DNA of 64,000 nt. It comes from an uncultured Odoribacter sp. Its GTDB lineage: Bacteria; Bacteroidota; Bacteroidia; Bacteroidales; Marinifilaceae. A model generated the notes under the pieces. The model was not told the DNA's origin. It saw only the letters and a list, made by a program, of their open reading frames with translations, and ran no database searches. Below, piece by piece: positions 53,605 through 61,979 of this stretch (its first letter is position 1; the number at the start of each line of letters is the position of its first letter). The translations under genes and the position numbers were made by a program. The stretch lies in contig CAJUQA010000006.1 in the NCBI GenBank assembly GCA_910588375.1, forward strand, positions 62,001 through 126,000, given 5' to 3'.

Positions 53605-56600
53605 TTATGGTAACGGACGGATATTCACTTGTCCGTTTCCGCTGTTCCCAATCATCATACCGGTTTCCGTCAGGTTCGGCATGCCGACATAAGTACCTTT
53701 TTGCGTTGTCCATTGGTAGCCGGCCCCATCAATCATCACCGTATTTGTAAAGTAGAATCCGGAATAATGGTTGGGCTGTCCGGTATGAATGATATTGGAT
53801 GCCGTAGAAGAAGCGCTAATCGCGTTACAACCGTTATGACCGGAAATGAATGAGGAGCCGCCACCGGCACCGTTCGCACAGGCCGCAGCTCCACCCCCAT
53901 AATATCCTCCTCCTCCCCCACAGCCTCCACCTCCATATCCAAATCCGGCACTGAGGTATCCGGTACTTTGACGGCTTCCACAGGTTGTCTGTGACCCTCC
54001 GGTGGTTACCCCGCCACTATACCCAACAAGACCGCCACCGGCACCTCCATATCCCGAAGCCGCACCCCCGCCTGCCGCTACCATTATTCTTGATTTTAAG
54101 CTGGCAAAATCTTTCCAATTCGCATTCAGCACCAACCGTATATCGCTGGCCCCTCCTCCCGGCCAACCTCCGGAACTTCCTGTCCCGCCATTAAAGGATG
54201 TCCCATTACCGGAACCTAATCTTTGACCTACATATACCGCCAAGGTCGTTGTCGTATTGAAAGCGATTTCACCGGCCGTATATCCGCCACTACTGTTATA
54301 GGCACCGGCACCCCAACACTCTATCTTGTATTTATCTGCTTTCAATGTGATTGACTGGGCCGCACCTGTATATTTAAACTGACGTATCACCTCCAATGTC
54401 TTTCTCCATTCCTGTCCCGGACATCTATCCGATGAGACGGTCACGTCCACCTTAAATATAGAATTAGCATCCAATCCCGACACGAGTCCGCTATTGGCAG
54501 CAATGGATATTCCTGCCGGGGGATTTTCCAATTTCCAGTGTGTCTGAGACATGCCTCCCCAATTTGAAGTAACGGTAAAAGAAGGGTAAACATTGGCATA
54601 GGTTTCCAAGCTTTCAGTCCACGGGACAGGAAGAATATATAAGCTTGTTTCGCATTCCGCAATTCCCATGGCACATTCCCCCACACGTTTAAAATGGTAG
54701 ACGACGGTCGAAGGAGTTGTATTCTCCACCTCATATTGCAGACTTTCCCCTATGGCATTTTCGACCAATTCATAGACTGTTTCTCCCGGTTTTTTGACGT
54801 ACCATGTGTATTGGAAACGCACATTCGGCAAGTCGGCACAAAAAGCAGATTGCAGATTCAAGATATTTTTTTCACCTCCTGAACAAACGGTGTCACTCTT
54901 GATTTTTCCTCCGTCAATCTTGATACCCGACAGGCTGTATACACCGCGGAATCCCACCGTGCTGTCCCGTTGGGTAATCGTCGTGAAGTAATCCATTGCC
55001 TCCGTACGGTCGGAAGTACGTAACAGACTGTCGGGGGAAGAGAAGCCGCCACCACGAACGCCGTAGCTACCTACTGCCGTATTCCAATAAGCAGGGTTAT
55101 ACACGCCTGTTCCACAACTACTACCATTGAAATTGGGATTCCCCACACTTACGCATAATTCCTTTAAATTACCGCTCATGTCCATCACTCCCCAATACGT
55201 TCCGCCCGATTGTAATTGTGAGGTCGAAGACGTGGCAAACATTCCGCAACGTACGGGACCGGAAAGCCGGTTGTTTGTACCGCCGTTCACATTCCGGGAA
55301 GCGTTGTTCGCCACTTCCCGCTCATCACCCAAATAAGCCAAATCGCTCAGACCGTTCAAGGAGTTTACTCCTGTGTTGCTATTCCAGGCATACTCTCCCG
55401 CTTCCGGCAACTGAGGATAAGGACGACGGCAAGCCTTCTCGTATTCCAATTCACTCATGGGGCGCAAACCGCTCCAACTGCAATACGCTATCATGTCTTC
55501 GATGCTCATGTAATTACAAGCCAAGGTCTGACCATCGTCCGTACTGAAAAGGTCGTTATTGGGATTGAGATTGTTACCGAAAACCACAGGAGCGATTGGG
55601 GTACGCTGTTCCACGAATACGATGCCGTTTCTATTACTTGGTTGGGTAATGTCCCCGAAGACGTAATCCCCTCTCTTCATAGTAGAGAAGTTGTTGTTTG
55701 CTACCCGCGCTTTCTGCTGGTCGAGGGTCAGAGAATTAAGGAACTCTACATACTGCTCCTGGCTCGTCTCGTATTTCATTACGTAAAAACCGGCATATCC
55801 TTTCGGATAAGAAGCGGAAAGGGAAACAAGATTATTATCACCTTTTATTCCCAACATTAAAATATTCTCTGAATTAATAAGTATCGGACTTCCCTGTGAC
55901 TTCAAAGAAATATTGTAAATCCCGCTATAACTACTGCTTTTCATTCGAATACGATAGTAAGTGTAAGAGCCGGGAGAAACAACCGTCAGATAAGTAGAAA
56001 AAGGATAAGAAGACGTAACCGGAAAACAATTGTTCCCTCCTGACCATAAAGTTTTCCAATCTCCACTCAACCCTGTATTTGAACCTTCCAAATATCCGTA
56101 TTGTACCGAAGCATAAACACCCAATGCAAAAGAGGTTATTGTGCAAGGAGTTGCAAGTTTTATCTGCCACCATTCCTCATTTCCGGTTCCAGCAGAACAC
56201 CAATAGCTGGAATTGCCAGATATTGCGTTTGAAGCAGGATAACCATTATATATACTAGAAGTTGTACAATACCCTTGATTTGCAATTTCTTGATTAGATA
56301 TCAGCATATTATTGGACGCCCCGTCCCCTAAGTAATAGCTGTTGTAAGGGATGTAGACCATTTCGATGGCATGAACGGCAACGTAAATCTCATTCAGAGC
56401 ATTACCGAAATCACTTTTTGTTAAACCTGTTCCGTTAAGAGGCCATTTCGCCTGTAATCGAACACTGACATTTCCCTCTGAGATTCCGTTACGCATGACG
56501 TACAATCCGTTGACCTTTCCGGCGTTGGCACCCACCATGTAAGCGTAACCGCCTCCCTCGTTACCGGCAGCATTGCTCAATACATGACCGGAAGAAGAAA

Positions 56601-56865
56601 GGTAAGCATGCTGCCAAGGGTTTTCCAATCCCCGTTTCTTAAACTTAAAGAACACCCACGCGGCATCCCAATTGAAATCATCCCGCCAGGAGTTGTCCCA
56701 ACGAAGGGTGACTTCGATAACAGCCGTATCGTTAACGATACTCACGACTCGCGTTTTGCCCTCCACACGGATGTTGTTCGCTTTGACGCCCGCTATTGTA
56801 CACAACAACAATAACACGGGCAATAATACTTGACACACACAGACACATCCAAATAATTTCTTCAT
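53605..56865 (-). CDS. Large exported multi-domain protein: discoidin, SUMF1/FGE-like and ALK-type glycine-rich domains
   Basis: The 1086-residue protein has a signal peptide (1-29) and a beta-rich first domain (about 30-165). A discoidin/F5-8C-like region follows (about 190-330, WWQIKLATPCTITSFALGVY). The formylglycine-generating-enzyme/SUMF1 fold (about 355-690) has FYVMKYETSQEQYVEF, MSELEYEKACRRP and VRGGGFSSPDSLLRTSDR. A PKD/Ig-like linker (about 700-860) leads to a C-terminal glycine-rich domain (about 865-1086) with GGWPGGGASDIR, IMVAAGGGAASGYGG, GYGGGGCGGGGGYYGGG, GGGSSFISG and the end GNGQVNI. In the FGE part both Cys of the copper-binding CxxxxC are replaced (LLRTSDR), so it is probably not a sulfatase-activating enzyme. 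It is likely a surface adhesin or binding protein. It is monocistronic with its own terminator. Confidence 0.8.
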   Translation of the reverse strand: MKKLFGCVCVCQVLLPVLLLLCTIAGVKANNIRVEGKTRVVSIVNDTAVIEVTLRWDNSWRDDFNWDAAWVFFKFKKRGLENPWQHAYLSSSGHVLSNAAGNEGGGYAYMVGANAGKVNGLYVMRNGISEGNVSVRLQAKWPLNGTGLTKSDFGNALNEIYVAVHAIEMVYIPYNSYYLGDGASNNMLISNQEIANQGYCTTSSIYNGYPASNAISGNSSYWCSAGTGNEEWWQIKLATPCTITSFALGVYASVQYGYLEGSNTGLSGDWKTLWSGGNNCFPVTSSYPFSTYLTVVSPGSYTYYRIRMKSSSYSGIYNISLKSQGSPILINSENILMLGIKGDNNLVSLSASYPKGYAGFYVMKYETSQEQYVEFLNSLTLDQQKARVANNNFSTMKRGDYVFGDITQPSNRNGIVFVEQRTPIAPVVFGNNLNPNNDLFSTDDGQTLACNYMSIEDMIAYCSWSGLRPMSELEYEKACRRPYPQLPEAGEYAWNSNTGVNSLNGLSDLAYLGDEREVANNASRNVNGGTNNRLSGPVRCGMFATSSTSQLQSGGTYWGVMDMSGNLKELCVSVGNPNFNGSSCGTGVYNPAYWNTAVGSYGVRGGGFSSPDSLLRTSDRTEAMDYFTTITQRDSTVGFRGVYSLSGIKIDGGKIKSDTVCSGGEKNILNLQSAFCADLPNVRFQYTWYVKKPGETVYELVENAIGESLQYEVENTTPSTVVYHFKRVGECAMGIAECETSLYILPVPWTESLETYANVYPSFTVTSNWGGMSQTHWKLENPPAGISIAANSGLVSGLDANSIFKVDVTVSSDRCPGQEWRKTLEVIRQFKYTGAAQSITLKADKYKIECWGAGAYNSSGGYTAGEIAFNTTTTLAVYVGQRLGSGNGTSFNGGTGSSGGWPGGGASDIRLVLNANWKDFASLKSRIMVAAGGGAASGYGGAGGGLVGYSGGVTTGGSQTTCGSRQSTGYLSAGFGYGGGGCGGGGGYYGGGAAACANGAGGGSSFISGHNGCNAISASSTASNIIHTGQPNHYSGFYFTNTVMIDGAGYQWTTQKGTYVGMPNLTETGMMIGNSGNGQVNIRPLP

Positions 56866-56924
56866 ACACGAAAATTACTTAGCACCTTGAAGTCCCCGGA
56901 AAGGCTGGTTAATGACAATAAAAA

Positions 56925-57099
56925 AGCGTGGGAACTTTAGTTTATCCATTCTGAGGTATCGCCAAACACCCACATCGAAATAAACAGTTACCCACGCTTG
57001 ACCGGGTATATAGGAAATATATACGGCAAACGTGAGCGTTTGTGCTGCTTATCCTTCGATGTTGAAAATTGGCGATTTTCAGAATGAGGATAAAGCTAA
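56925..57099 (+). repeat. Structured element D2 (same pairing plan as D1)
   Basis: Arms in order: a AGCGTGGGAACT (56925-56936), b 56937-56965, c 56970-56979, a' 56986-56998, hairpin AAACGTGAGCGTTT, c' 57055-57064, b' 57069-57099. b/b' form a long imperfect stem (TTAGTTTATCC...TATCGCCAA with TTGGCGATT...GGATAAAGCTAA). c/c' pair as CCACATCGAA with TTCGATGTTG. a and a' (AGTTACCCACGCT) pair across them. The 418-bp gap 56866-57283 holds this element and the map promoter; no gene. Confidence 0.6.
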
Positions 57100-57256
57100 A
57101 CGCTTCAATCAAATATGTCCGCTGCGACGGAATACGCTTATTCTCATCATAGCAGGGCAAAGGTAAGAAAAAAGTTGAAGAGTAAAAGAAGTTGAAAAAG
57201 TTAAAAGGCGGAAAAGAGGAAAGAGGAATGAGTGAATAATGATAGGAAAATATCAC

Positions 57257-57264
57257 TATTTTTG
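57257..57264 (+). promoter_or_regulatory. -7 element of the map promoter
   Basis: TATTTTTG matches TAnnTTTG 19 bp before the ATG at 57284. The -33 box is not clear. Confidence 0.5.
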
Positions 57265-57283
57265 TCTTTAAAATGACAGAATC

Positions 57284-58120
57284 ATGAAATTGTTCGGAAG
57301 TTTGAGCGAGAAAACGGATTTGGATGAAAAGCTGCGCCATTACAGGCGTGCGGGACATGTTGTCCCTTCGAAGAAGATGATTAAGACGCCGGAGCAGATT
57401 GAAGGTATACGACGCAGTGCAGCCGTTAATACCGCTGTGCTCGATATGGTGGCGGAACATATACGTGCGGGGATGTCGACGGGTGAAATCGACCGGCTGG
57501 TGTATGATTTCACCGTATCGCACGGTGCTGTTCCCGCCCCGCTGAATTACGAGGGTTTCCCGAAAAGCGTGTGTACGTCCATTAATGAAGAGGTGTGCCA
57601 CGGGATACCGGACGACGATATTGTGCTGCAGGAAGGAGATATTATCAATGTGGATGTATCGACGATTCTGGAGGGATATTATTCCGATGCCTCACGTATG
57701 TTTATGATCGGAAAGGTCCGTCCGAGCTGGAAACGTTTGGTGGAGGTCACCAAGGAGTGTTTGGAGCGCGGGGTGGCCGCTGCGAGGCCCTGGGGATTTC
57801 TGGGTGATATCGGAGAAGCCATACAAAGCCATGCGGAGGCGAACGGCTATTCGGTGGTGCGGGATTTCTGCGGCCATGGCGTGGGGTTGCAATTTCATGA
57901 GAAACCGGAGGTGGAACATGTGGGTAAAAGAGGGCACGGCATGCTGCTGGTACCCGGCATGGTTTTTACCATCGAACCCATGATTAACATGGGCGGTTAT
58001 GAAGTATATGTCGATTCCGACAATGAGTGGACGGTGCTCACAGAAGACGGAATGCCTTCCGCCCAATGGGAGAATACGATTCTCATCACCGATAGCGGAG
58101 TGGAAATTTTAACATATTGA
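57284..58120 (+). CDS. map: Methionine aminopeptidase type I, with N-terminal extension
   Basis: The 278-residue protein keeps every metal ligand of type-I MetAP: Asp124, Asp135, His198, Glu231 and Glu263, with the substrate-binding His106 in EEVCHGIPDD. It removes the initiator methionine from nascent proteins. About 33 residues precede the usual start of the catalytic domain (KTPEQIEGIRRSA) and include HYRRAGHVVPSKK. This may be a ribosome-binding extension, but it lacks the Cys-rich zinc finger known in other extended forms. It is followed after 10 bp by an OmpA-type lipoprotein gene. Confidence 0.93.
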   Translation: MKLFGSLSEKTDLDEKLRHYRRAGHVVPSKKMIKTPEQIEGIRRSAAVNTAVLDMVAEHIRAGMSTGEIDRLVYDFTVSHGAVPAPLNYEGFPKSVCTSINEEVCHGIPDDDIVLQEGDIINVDVSTILEGYYSDASRMFMIGKVRPSWKRLVEVTKECLERGVAAARPWGFLGDIGEAIQSHAEANGYSVVRDFCGHGVGLQFHEKPEVEHVGKRGHGMLLVPGMVFTIEPMINMGGYEVYVDSDNEWTVLTEDGMPSAQWENTILITDSGVEILTY

Positions 58121-58130
58121 ATCAGAGGTT

Positions 58131-58973
58131 ATGAAACAGTTATGCTGGATTTTTGTATTGGCAGCCACGTTGTGCAGCACATCGTGTGTTTCCAAAAAGA
58201 AATATCTTATTGCCGAGAACGGACGTATCGCTTCTCTCGAAAGGGAGGAAGGCCTGCGTTCCCAGCTCAAAAGCTGTCAGGCGGATAAAAACGCTTTATC
58301 GGAGCGGGTGGAAAATCTGACAAGCGATACGGCAGAATTGGGCGGGAAGCTACAGGCTTACCGTAAGTTGTTGTTTTCCAACAAATCGGAGCAGGAGAAG
58401 CTGAATGCCTTGCTGGACGAAAAAAGCCGGGAGTTGCGGGAAAGGGAAAACACTATCCGGGAGCTGGAGGAAATAACCCATGCCCAGAAGGAGACGATGA
58501 ACACGCTGCTGTCGAATGTGCAAGATGCGTTGATGGGATTCGGAAGCGACGAACTGAGTGTCACGCAACATGAAGGCAAGGTGTATGTGGCGATGTCGGA
58601 CAAACTTTTGTTCGAATCGGGAAGCGCGAAAGTGGACAAGCGAGGCAAGGAAGCACTGGCGAAATTGGCAGAGGTGCTGAATAAACAGAATGATATTGAT
58701 GTTTTTATCGAAGGACATACGGATTCGAAGCCGATCCACACGGTACAATTCCAGGACAATTGGGATTTAAGCGTTATCCGTGCAACCTCCGTCGTCCGCA
58801 TTCTGACCCAGGAACATCATGTAAAGCCTTTGCAGATTCAGCCCACAGGCCGAGGCGAGTTTATGCCCGTCGCCGATAATGAAAGTGCCGAAGGCCGCAG
58901 TCTGAACCGCCGTACGGAGATTATCATGGCTCCCAAGTTGGATAAGCTGATGAAGTTGCTGCAAAATCCGTAA
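58131..58973 (+). CDS. OmpA-family peptidoglycan-associated lipoprotein with coiled coil
   Basis: The 280-residue protein has a lipoprotein signal (LAATLCSTSCVSKKKY, Cys at 19). A long coiled coil follows (about 28-125, rich in Glu/Leu/Lys heptads). The C-terminal OmpA/MotB domain (about 145-270) contains LLFESGSAKVDKRGKEAL, FIEGHTDSKPI and SLNRRTEIIM, which hold peptidoglycan. It would bridge the outer membrane and cell wall. It ends in a rho-independent terminator and shares the map transcript. Confidence 0.9.
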   Translation: MKQLCWIFVLAATLCSTSCVSKKKYLIAENGRIASLEREEGLRSQLKSCQADKNALSERVENLTSDTAELGGKLQAYRKLLFSNKSEQEKLNALLDEKSRELRERENTIRELEEITHAQKETMNTLLSNVQDALMGFGSDELSVTQHEGKVYVAMSDKLLFESGSAKVDKRGKEALAKLAEVLNKQNDIDVFIEGHTDSKPIHTVQFQDNWDLSVIRATSVVRILTQEHHVKPLQIQPTGRGEFMPVADNESAEGRSLNRRTEIIMAPKLDKLMKLLQNP

Positions 58974-58988
58974 TTCCCAAGTAACAAA

Positions 58989-59031
58989 CAAAGGCATACT
59001 GGAAAAAGAATTTCAGTACGCCTTTGTTTTT
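58989..59031 (+). terminator. Rho-independent terminator of map-ompA
   Basis: CAAAGGCATACTG (58989-59001) and CAGTACGCCTTTG (59014-59026) pair with one mismatch across a 12-nt loop, followed by TTTTT. Confidence 0.8.
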
Positions 59032-59046
59032 GCCGCTATCCCGATA

Positions 59047-59547
59047 TTATAAAAGTATTTTATCGAATTCGTAAGAATCGTAGTTCATTTCACATACATT
59101 TCTTGCCTGGTTCCGGTCAATGTAACCGAAGACGTCAAAATGCAAGGCATACAAAGCGGAATAAAGTTTACTCATGGTACTTTTTGAAAACGGGCAAGGT
59201 GTCCTATCGTTAAAGTAACTGACAATCATTTCCACCAACCAGTCCGAGTTATCAGAGGGGAGAATGTCTTTGATATTTTCATAAACAATCGTGCAAAGAT
59301 AATCCGCAACAATCAATTTCTGATAATTTACCCGCAAAGGAGTGTAAAGATGTTCCACCGTGACGGGATGCAAAATCAATTTATATTCGTCAGTATCGTA
59401 AGGAATTTCCTGACTATGTTCCCAGCAATCTTTCACGAGAAATGAGTTGTCCAACAATGTTGTTATTTTCGAAGTTTCTTTATAGCAACCATTGGCTGCC
59501 ACCCTTATTCCATAAGGGAAATAAAGCTTAATCATCTCTTTATCCAT
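59047..59547 (-). CDS. Unknown cytoplasmic protein
   Basis: The 166-residue protein has no signal or membrane segment. It has an acidic composition with several cysteines (ANGCYKE, VKDCWEHS, CPFSKS, RNVCEMN). No family motif is recognised. It is convergent with the OmpA gene and lies 324 bp from the tRNA gene, probably the last core gene before the integrated element. Use of ATA, AAT and TAT codons is higher than in the map operon, hinting at recent acquisition. Function is unknown. Confidence 0.6.
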   Translation of the reverse strand: MDKEMIKLYFPYGIRVAANGCYKETSKITTLLDNSFLVKDCWEHSQEIPYDTDEYKLILHPVTVEHLYTPLRVNYQKLIVADYLCTIVYENIKDILPSDNSDWLVEMIVSYFNDRTPCPFSKSTMSKLYSALYALHFDVFGYIDRNQARNVCEMNYDSYEFDKILL

Positions 59548-59851
59548 ACTGTTTAATTTTAAAGAATAAATTGTTTAGCTTAAACAAATATTAGTTACGC
59601 ATCTATTTGATAAAACTAAAAGTTATAATTTGTTATACGAATAAAGAAAAATGAAATTAAATAGTAGTTTTTAGTTAATGTTATCCATTATTTTTAAAAA
59701 ATATTAAATTTTTTCACATTTATTCTATATTTCGTCCGAAACAAAGAACAAGAATAAAAATTTACTTCCGGATTTTTCCGGTTATTCTTTCCAAAATAAG
59801 AGATGAATATATTTTTTTTGCTTTTTAGTTTCTGTTTCTTACTTTTTGTCC
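59548..59851. other. AT-rich gap without recognisable gene
   Basis: About 300 bp of AT-rich sequence separates the unknown gene and the tRNA. I see no ORF, repeat or hairpin to report. It may contain the promoter of the minus-strand gene, but no TAnnTTTG with proper spacing was found. Confidence 0.5.
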
Positions 59852-59859
59852 TATCTTTG
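59852..59859 (+). promoter_or_regulatory. -7 element of the tRNA-Ser promoter
   Basis: TATCTTTG matches TAnnTTTG and lies 12 bp before the mature 5' end of the tRNA. A TTTC rather than TTTG is at the expected -33 distance. Confidence 0.6.
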
Positions 59860-59871
59860 CACCGCTGCAAT

Positions 59872-59959
59872 GGAGAGATGCAGGAGTGGCTGAACTGGCT
59901 CGCCTGGAAAGCGGGTATACCCCAAAAGGGTATCGGGGGTTCGAATCCCCCTCTCTCCG
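59872..59959 (+). tRNA. tRNA-Ser(GGA)
   Basis: An 88-nt class-II tRNA. The acceptor arm GGAGAGA pairs with TCTCTCC (59952-59958) and the discriminator is G. The anticodon loop CTGGAAA between CTCGC and GCGGG gives anticodon GGA. The variable arm TATACCCCAAAAGGGTATC is long, as in serine tRNAs, and the T arm is GGGGG-TTCGAAT-CCCCC. CCA is not encoded. An integrase gene starts 287 bp downstream, so the 3' end is the likely attachment site of an element. Confidence 0.95.
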
Positions 59960-59996
59960 CTGAGCCTCGAAGACAACAGAGGGTCAAAACAAGACA

Positions 59997-60030
59997 AATC
60001 CTGTAAAATCAAGGTTTTACGGGATTTTTT
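59997..60030 (+). terminator. Rho-independent terminator after tRNA-Ser
   Basis: AATCCTGTAAAA (59997-60008) pairs with TTTTACGGGATT (60015-60026) across a 6-nt loop, followed by TTTT. Confidence 0.75.
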
Positions 60031-60094
60031 ATTGCTTATCGAAGACATCGAAAAGACACAAAAAAGCCCCTAAAAGACAAAGTTTCGTTACTAA

Positions 60095-60132
60095 ATCGTT
60101 ACTAAAAATGGAACGATGATTTTAGTAACGAT
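60095..60132. repeat. Perfect 13-bp inverted repeat with extra direct copy before the integrase
   Basis: ATCGTTACTAAAA (60095-60107) and TTTTAGTAACGAT (60120-60132) are exact reverse complements. A further direct copy CGTTACTAAA overlaps the start of the left arm. Inverted and direct short repeats between tRNA and integrase are typical positions for integrase arm-type sites or excision-factor sites. Confidence 0.6.
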
Positions 60133-60245
60133 TTTTGTGATAAGTTCCTGATATGTCGCTTATTGTCTAAAAAGTGTCTGCTCATAACCCAATTATTAAC
60201 AATTCCTTTGATGCAAATTCAATGGGAACAAAAACAAGGTTAATT

Positions 60246-61478
60246 ATGAGTAAAAGTACATTCAGGATTCTTTTCTATGTACGGAAGAATCAAGTAAACA
60301 AAGAAGGCAAGGCAGGTATTATGATTCGCCTGACAATCAACGGCGAATCGGCGCAATTTAGCTCCAAATTGGAGGTGGACCCCACCCTATGGAATGTAAA
60401 AAGCCAAAAAATGAACGGGAATTCATGGAATGCACATCGGCTTAATTCATTATTAGACGAGATCCGGACATCATTGAGGAATCATTTCCGTGACATCGAA
60501 ACGCACGAAGCCTATGTAACGGCCGAAAAAGTGCGCAATGCCTTTTTAGGGATAACCGTCCGCCAACAGACACTTCTGGAAACATTCCGCAAGCACAATG
60601 AAGATGTACAAAAATTAGTGGGCATCAGCAAAAGTGCAGCCACATATGCCAAATACGACCGTTGTATGCGACGGTTGGAGGAATTCATGCAAGCGAAATA
60701 TCGGGTTAAGGATATTGCCCTCAAAGAGATTTCGCACATGTTTATTACAGATTTTGAGACCTATCTACGCACGGTGAGCCTATGCAATGAAAATACGACC
60801 GCCAAATTCATGCAGACATTCCGTATGATTATCATCCTGGCAAAAAATAACGGCTGGATTTTTGCCGATCCGTTCATCAACTATAAAATCCGTTTGAAAA
60901 GGGTCGATCGGGGTTATCTGACCGAGCCGGAAATCAAAAAAATCCTGAAAAAGCAGTTTGCCTGCAAGCGCTTGGAACAGGTACGCGACATCTTCATTTT
61001 TTCATGCTTTACCGGATTGGCCTATATCGACGTGCGGAATTTAACCAAAGACAATATCCGCTCTTCCTTCGACGGCAAATTGTGGATCATGACGACACGC
61101 CAAAAAACGAACACTGCTGTAACCGTTCCGTTATTAAAAGTACCGCTGGCCATTTTGAAAAAATATGAAGGGACTATGAAAGACGGACGGTTACTCCCTG
61201 TATTGAGTAACCAAAAACTCAATTCCTATCTGAAAGAAATTGCCGATGTATGCGGAATTACAAAGACCATTACGTTCCACCTGGCCCGGCACACGTTCGC
61301 TACGACTATGACGTTGACAAAAGGCGTACCCATAGAGACGGTTTCAAAAATGCTAGGGCATACGAACATCACCACAACCCAAATTTACGCCCGTATTACT
61401 AACGATAAAATCGGTCGGGACATGCAGGCATTGTCAGGACAATTAAAAGAAATCGAAAAAATAGCATTGGAGGCATAG
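60246..61478 (+). CDS. Tyrosine recombinase (Bacteroides-type integrase)
   Basis: The ATG at 60246 gives 410 residues with the usual N-terminus STFRILFYVRKNQVNKEGKA (arm-binding domain). The in-frame GTG at 60174 would add 24 non-conserved residues. A SAM-like core-binding domain covers about 105-200. The catalytic domain has IFSCFTGLAYIDVRNLT, HLARHTFATT (His and Arg near 344-348), MLGHTNITTTQIYARI (His and nucleophile Tyr near 380). The first catalytic Arg position in TGL-R is Ala here, as in several Bacteroides integrases such as IntDOT where that Arg is missing. It would integrate an element at the tRNA-Ser 3' end. Confidence 0.92.
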   Translation: MSKSTFRILFYVRKNQVNKEGKAGIMIRLTINGESAQFSSKLEVDPTLWNVKSQKMNGNSWNAHRLNSLLDEIRTSLRNHFRDIETHEAYVTAEKVRNAFLGITVRQQTLLETFRKHNEDVQKLVGISKSAATYAKYDRCMRRLEEFMQAKYRVKDIALKEISHMFITDFETYLRTVSLCNENTTAKFMQTFRMIIILAKNNGWIFADPFINYKIRLKRVDRGYLTEPEIKKILKKQFACKRLEQVRDIFIFSCFTGLAYIDVRNLTKDNIRSSFDGKLWIMTTRQKTNTAVTVPLLKVPLAILKKYEGTMKDGRLLPVLSNQKLNSYLKEIADVCGITKTITFHLARHTFATTMTLTKGVPIETVSKMLGHTNITTTQIYARITNDKIGRDMQALSGQLKEIEKIALEA

Positions 61479-61480
61479 TC

Positions 61481-61870
61481 ATGGAACGGGGAATTATTAG
61501 CATAGAAAAAAAACGTGTTACGGTTGTTTTGTCTCCAGAAGGGAGCATACAAATGACCGCCGAAGAAATCGCTTCGCTCTTTTATGTTACAACCGCAAGC
61601 ATTGAACGGCATATTAAAAAGATATTTGCCGAACAAATGCTGTATGAATACGAAGTAAGAACGAAACAGATGAAAATATTCGGGAATAGACGGTGTGTTA
61701 CCGAATATTATAATCTCGATATGGTTGTCGCTCTTAGTTTTCGGATTGACAGCGACTCAAGCAAGGCGTTTCGACGGTGGCTTGGAGAACAAGTTCTCCA
61801 AGCGTTGAAAACAAAACCGCTACGTCCCATTATTCTACAAATCCCGATTCATACCGGCAAGGCCAATTAG
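61481..61870 (+). CDS. RhuM-like N-terminal domain protein
   Basis: The 129-residue protein contains MTAEEIASLFYVTTASIERHIKKIFAE and CVTEYYNLDMVVALSFRID followed by FRRWLGEQVLQAL. This is the conserved pattern of virulence-RhuM and phage regulator proteins (helix-turn-helix followed by the YNLD-ALSYRV motif). It is shorter than full RhuM proteins. It starts 2 bp after the integrase stop and is probably co-transcribed. A role in controlling the integrated element is inferred. Confidence 0.7.
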   Translation: MERGIISIEKKRVTVVLSPEGSIQMTAEEIASLFYVTTASIERHIKKIFAEQMLYEYEVRTKQMKIFGNRRCVTEYYNLDMVVALSFRIDSDSSKAFRRWLGEQVLQALKTKPLRPIILQIPIHTGKAN

Positions 61871-61875
61871 TTGAG

Positions 61876-61910
61876 AAACGGCGAAAGAATTTGATGCTCT
61901 TTCGCCGTTT
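61876..61910 (+). terminator. Terminator after the RhuM-like gene
   Basis: AAACGGCGAAAGA and TCTTTCGCCGTTT form a perfect 13-bp stem with a 9-nt loop, followed by a T. It also lies downstream of the convergent RteC-like gene. Confidence 0.75.
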
Positions 61911-61979
61911 TCCATTTACTACTTTGCTACAATTAAAGAATGCCGATAAACTTTCAATCCGCGTTCTAATCTCTAATTG

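Noticed and set aside
59694..60048. ORFs on the antisense strand and across the tRNA-Ser gene
   Set aside because: They are translations of a tRNA and its flanks, a well-known false-gene pattern.
60174..60245. GTG-started extension of the integrase
   Set aside because: The added residues are not conserved; the ATG at 60246 gives the typical Bacteroides integrase N-terminus.
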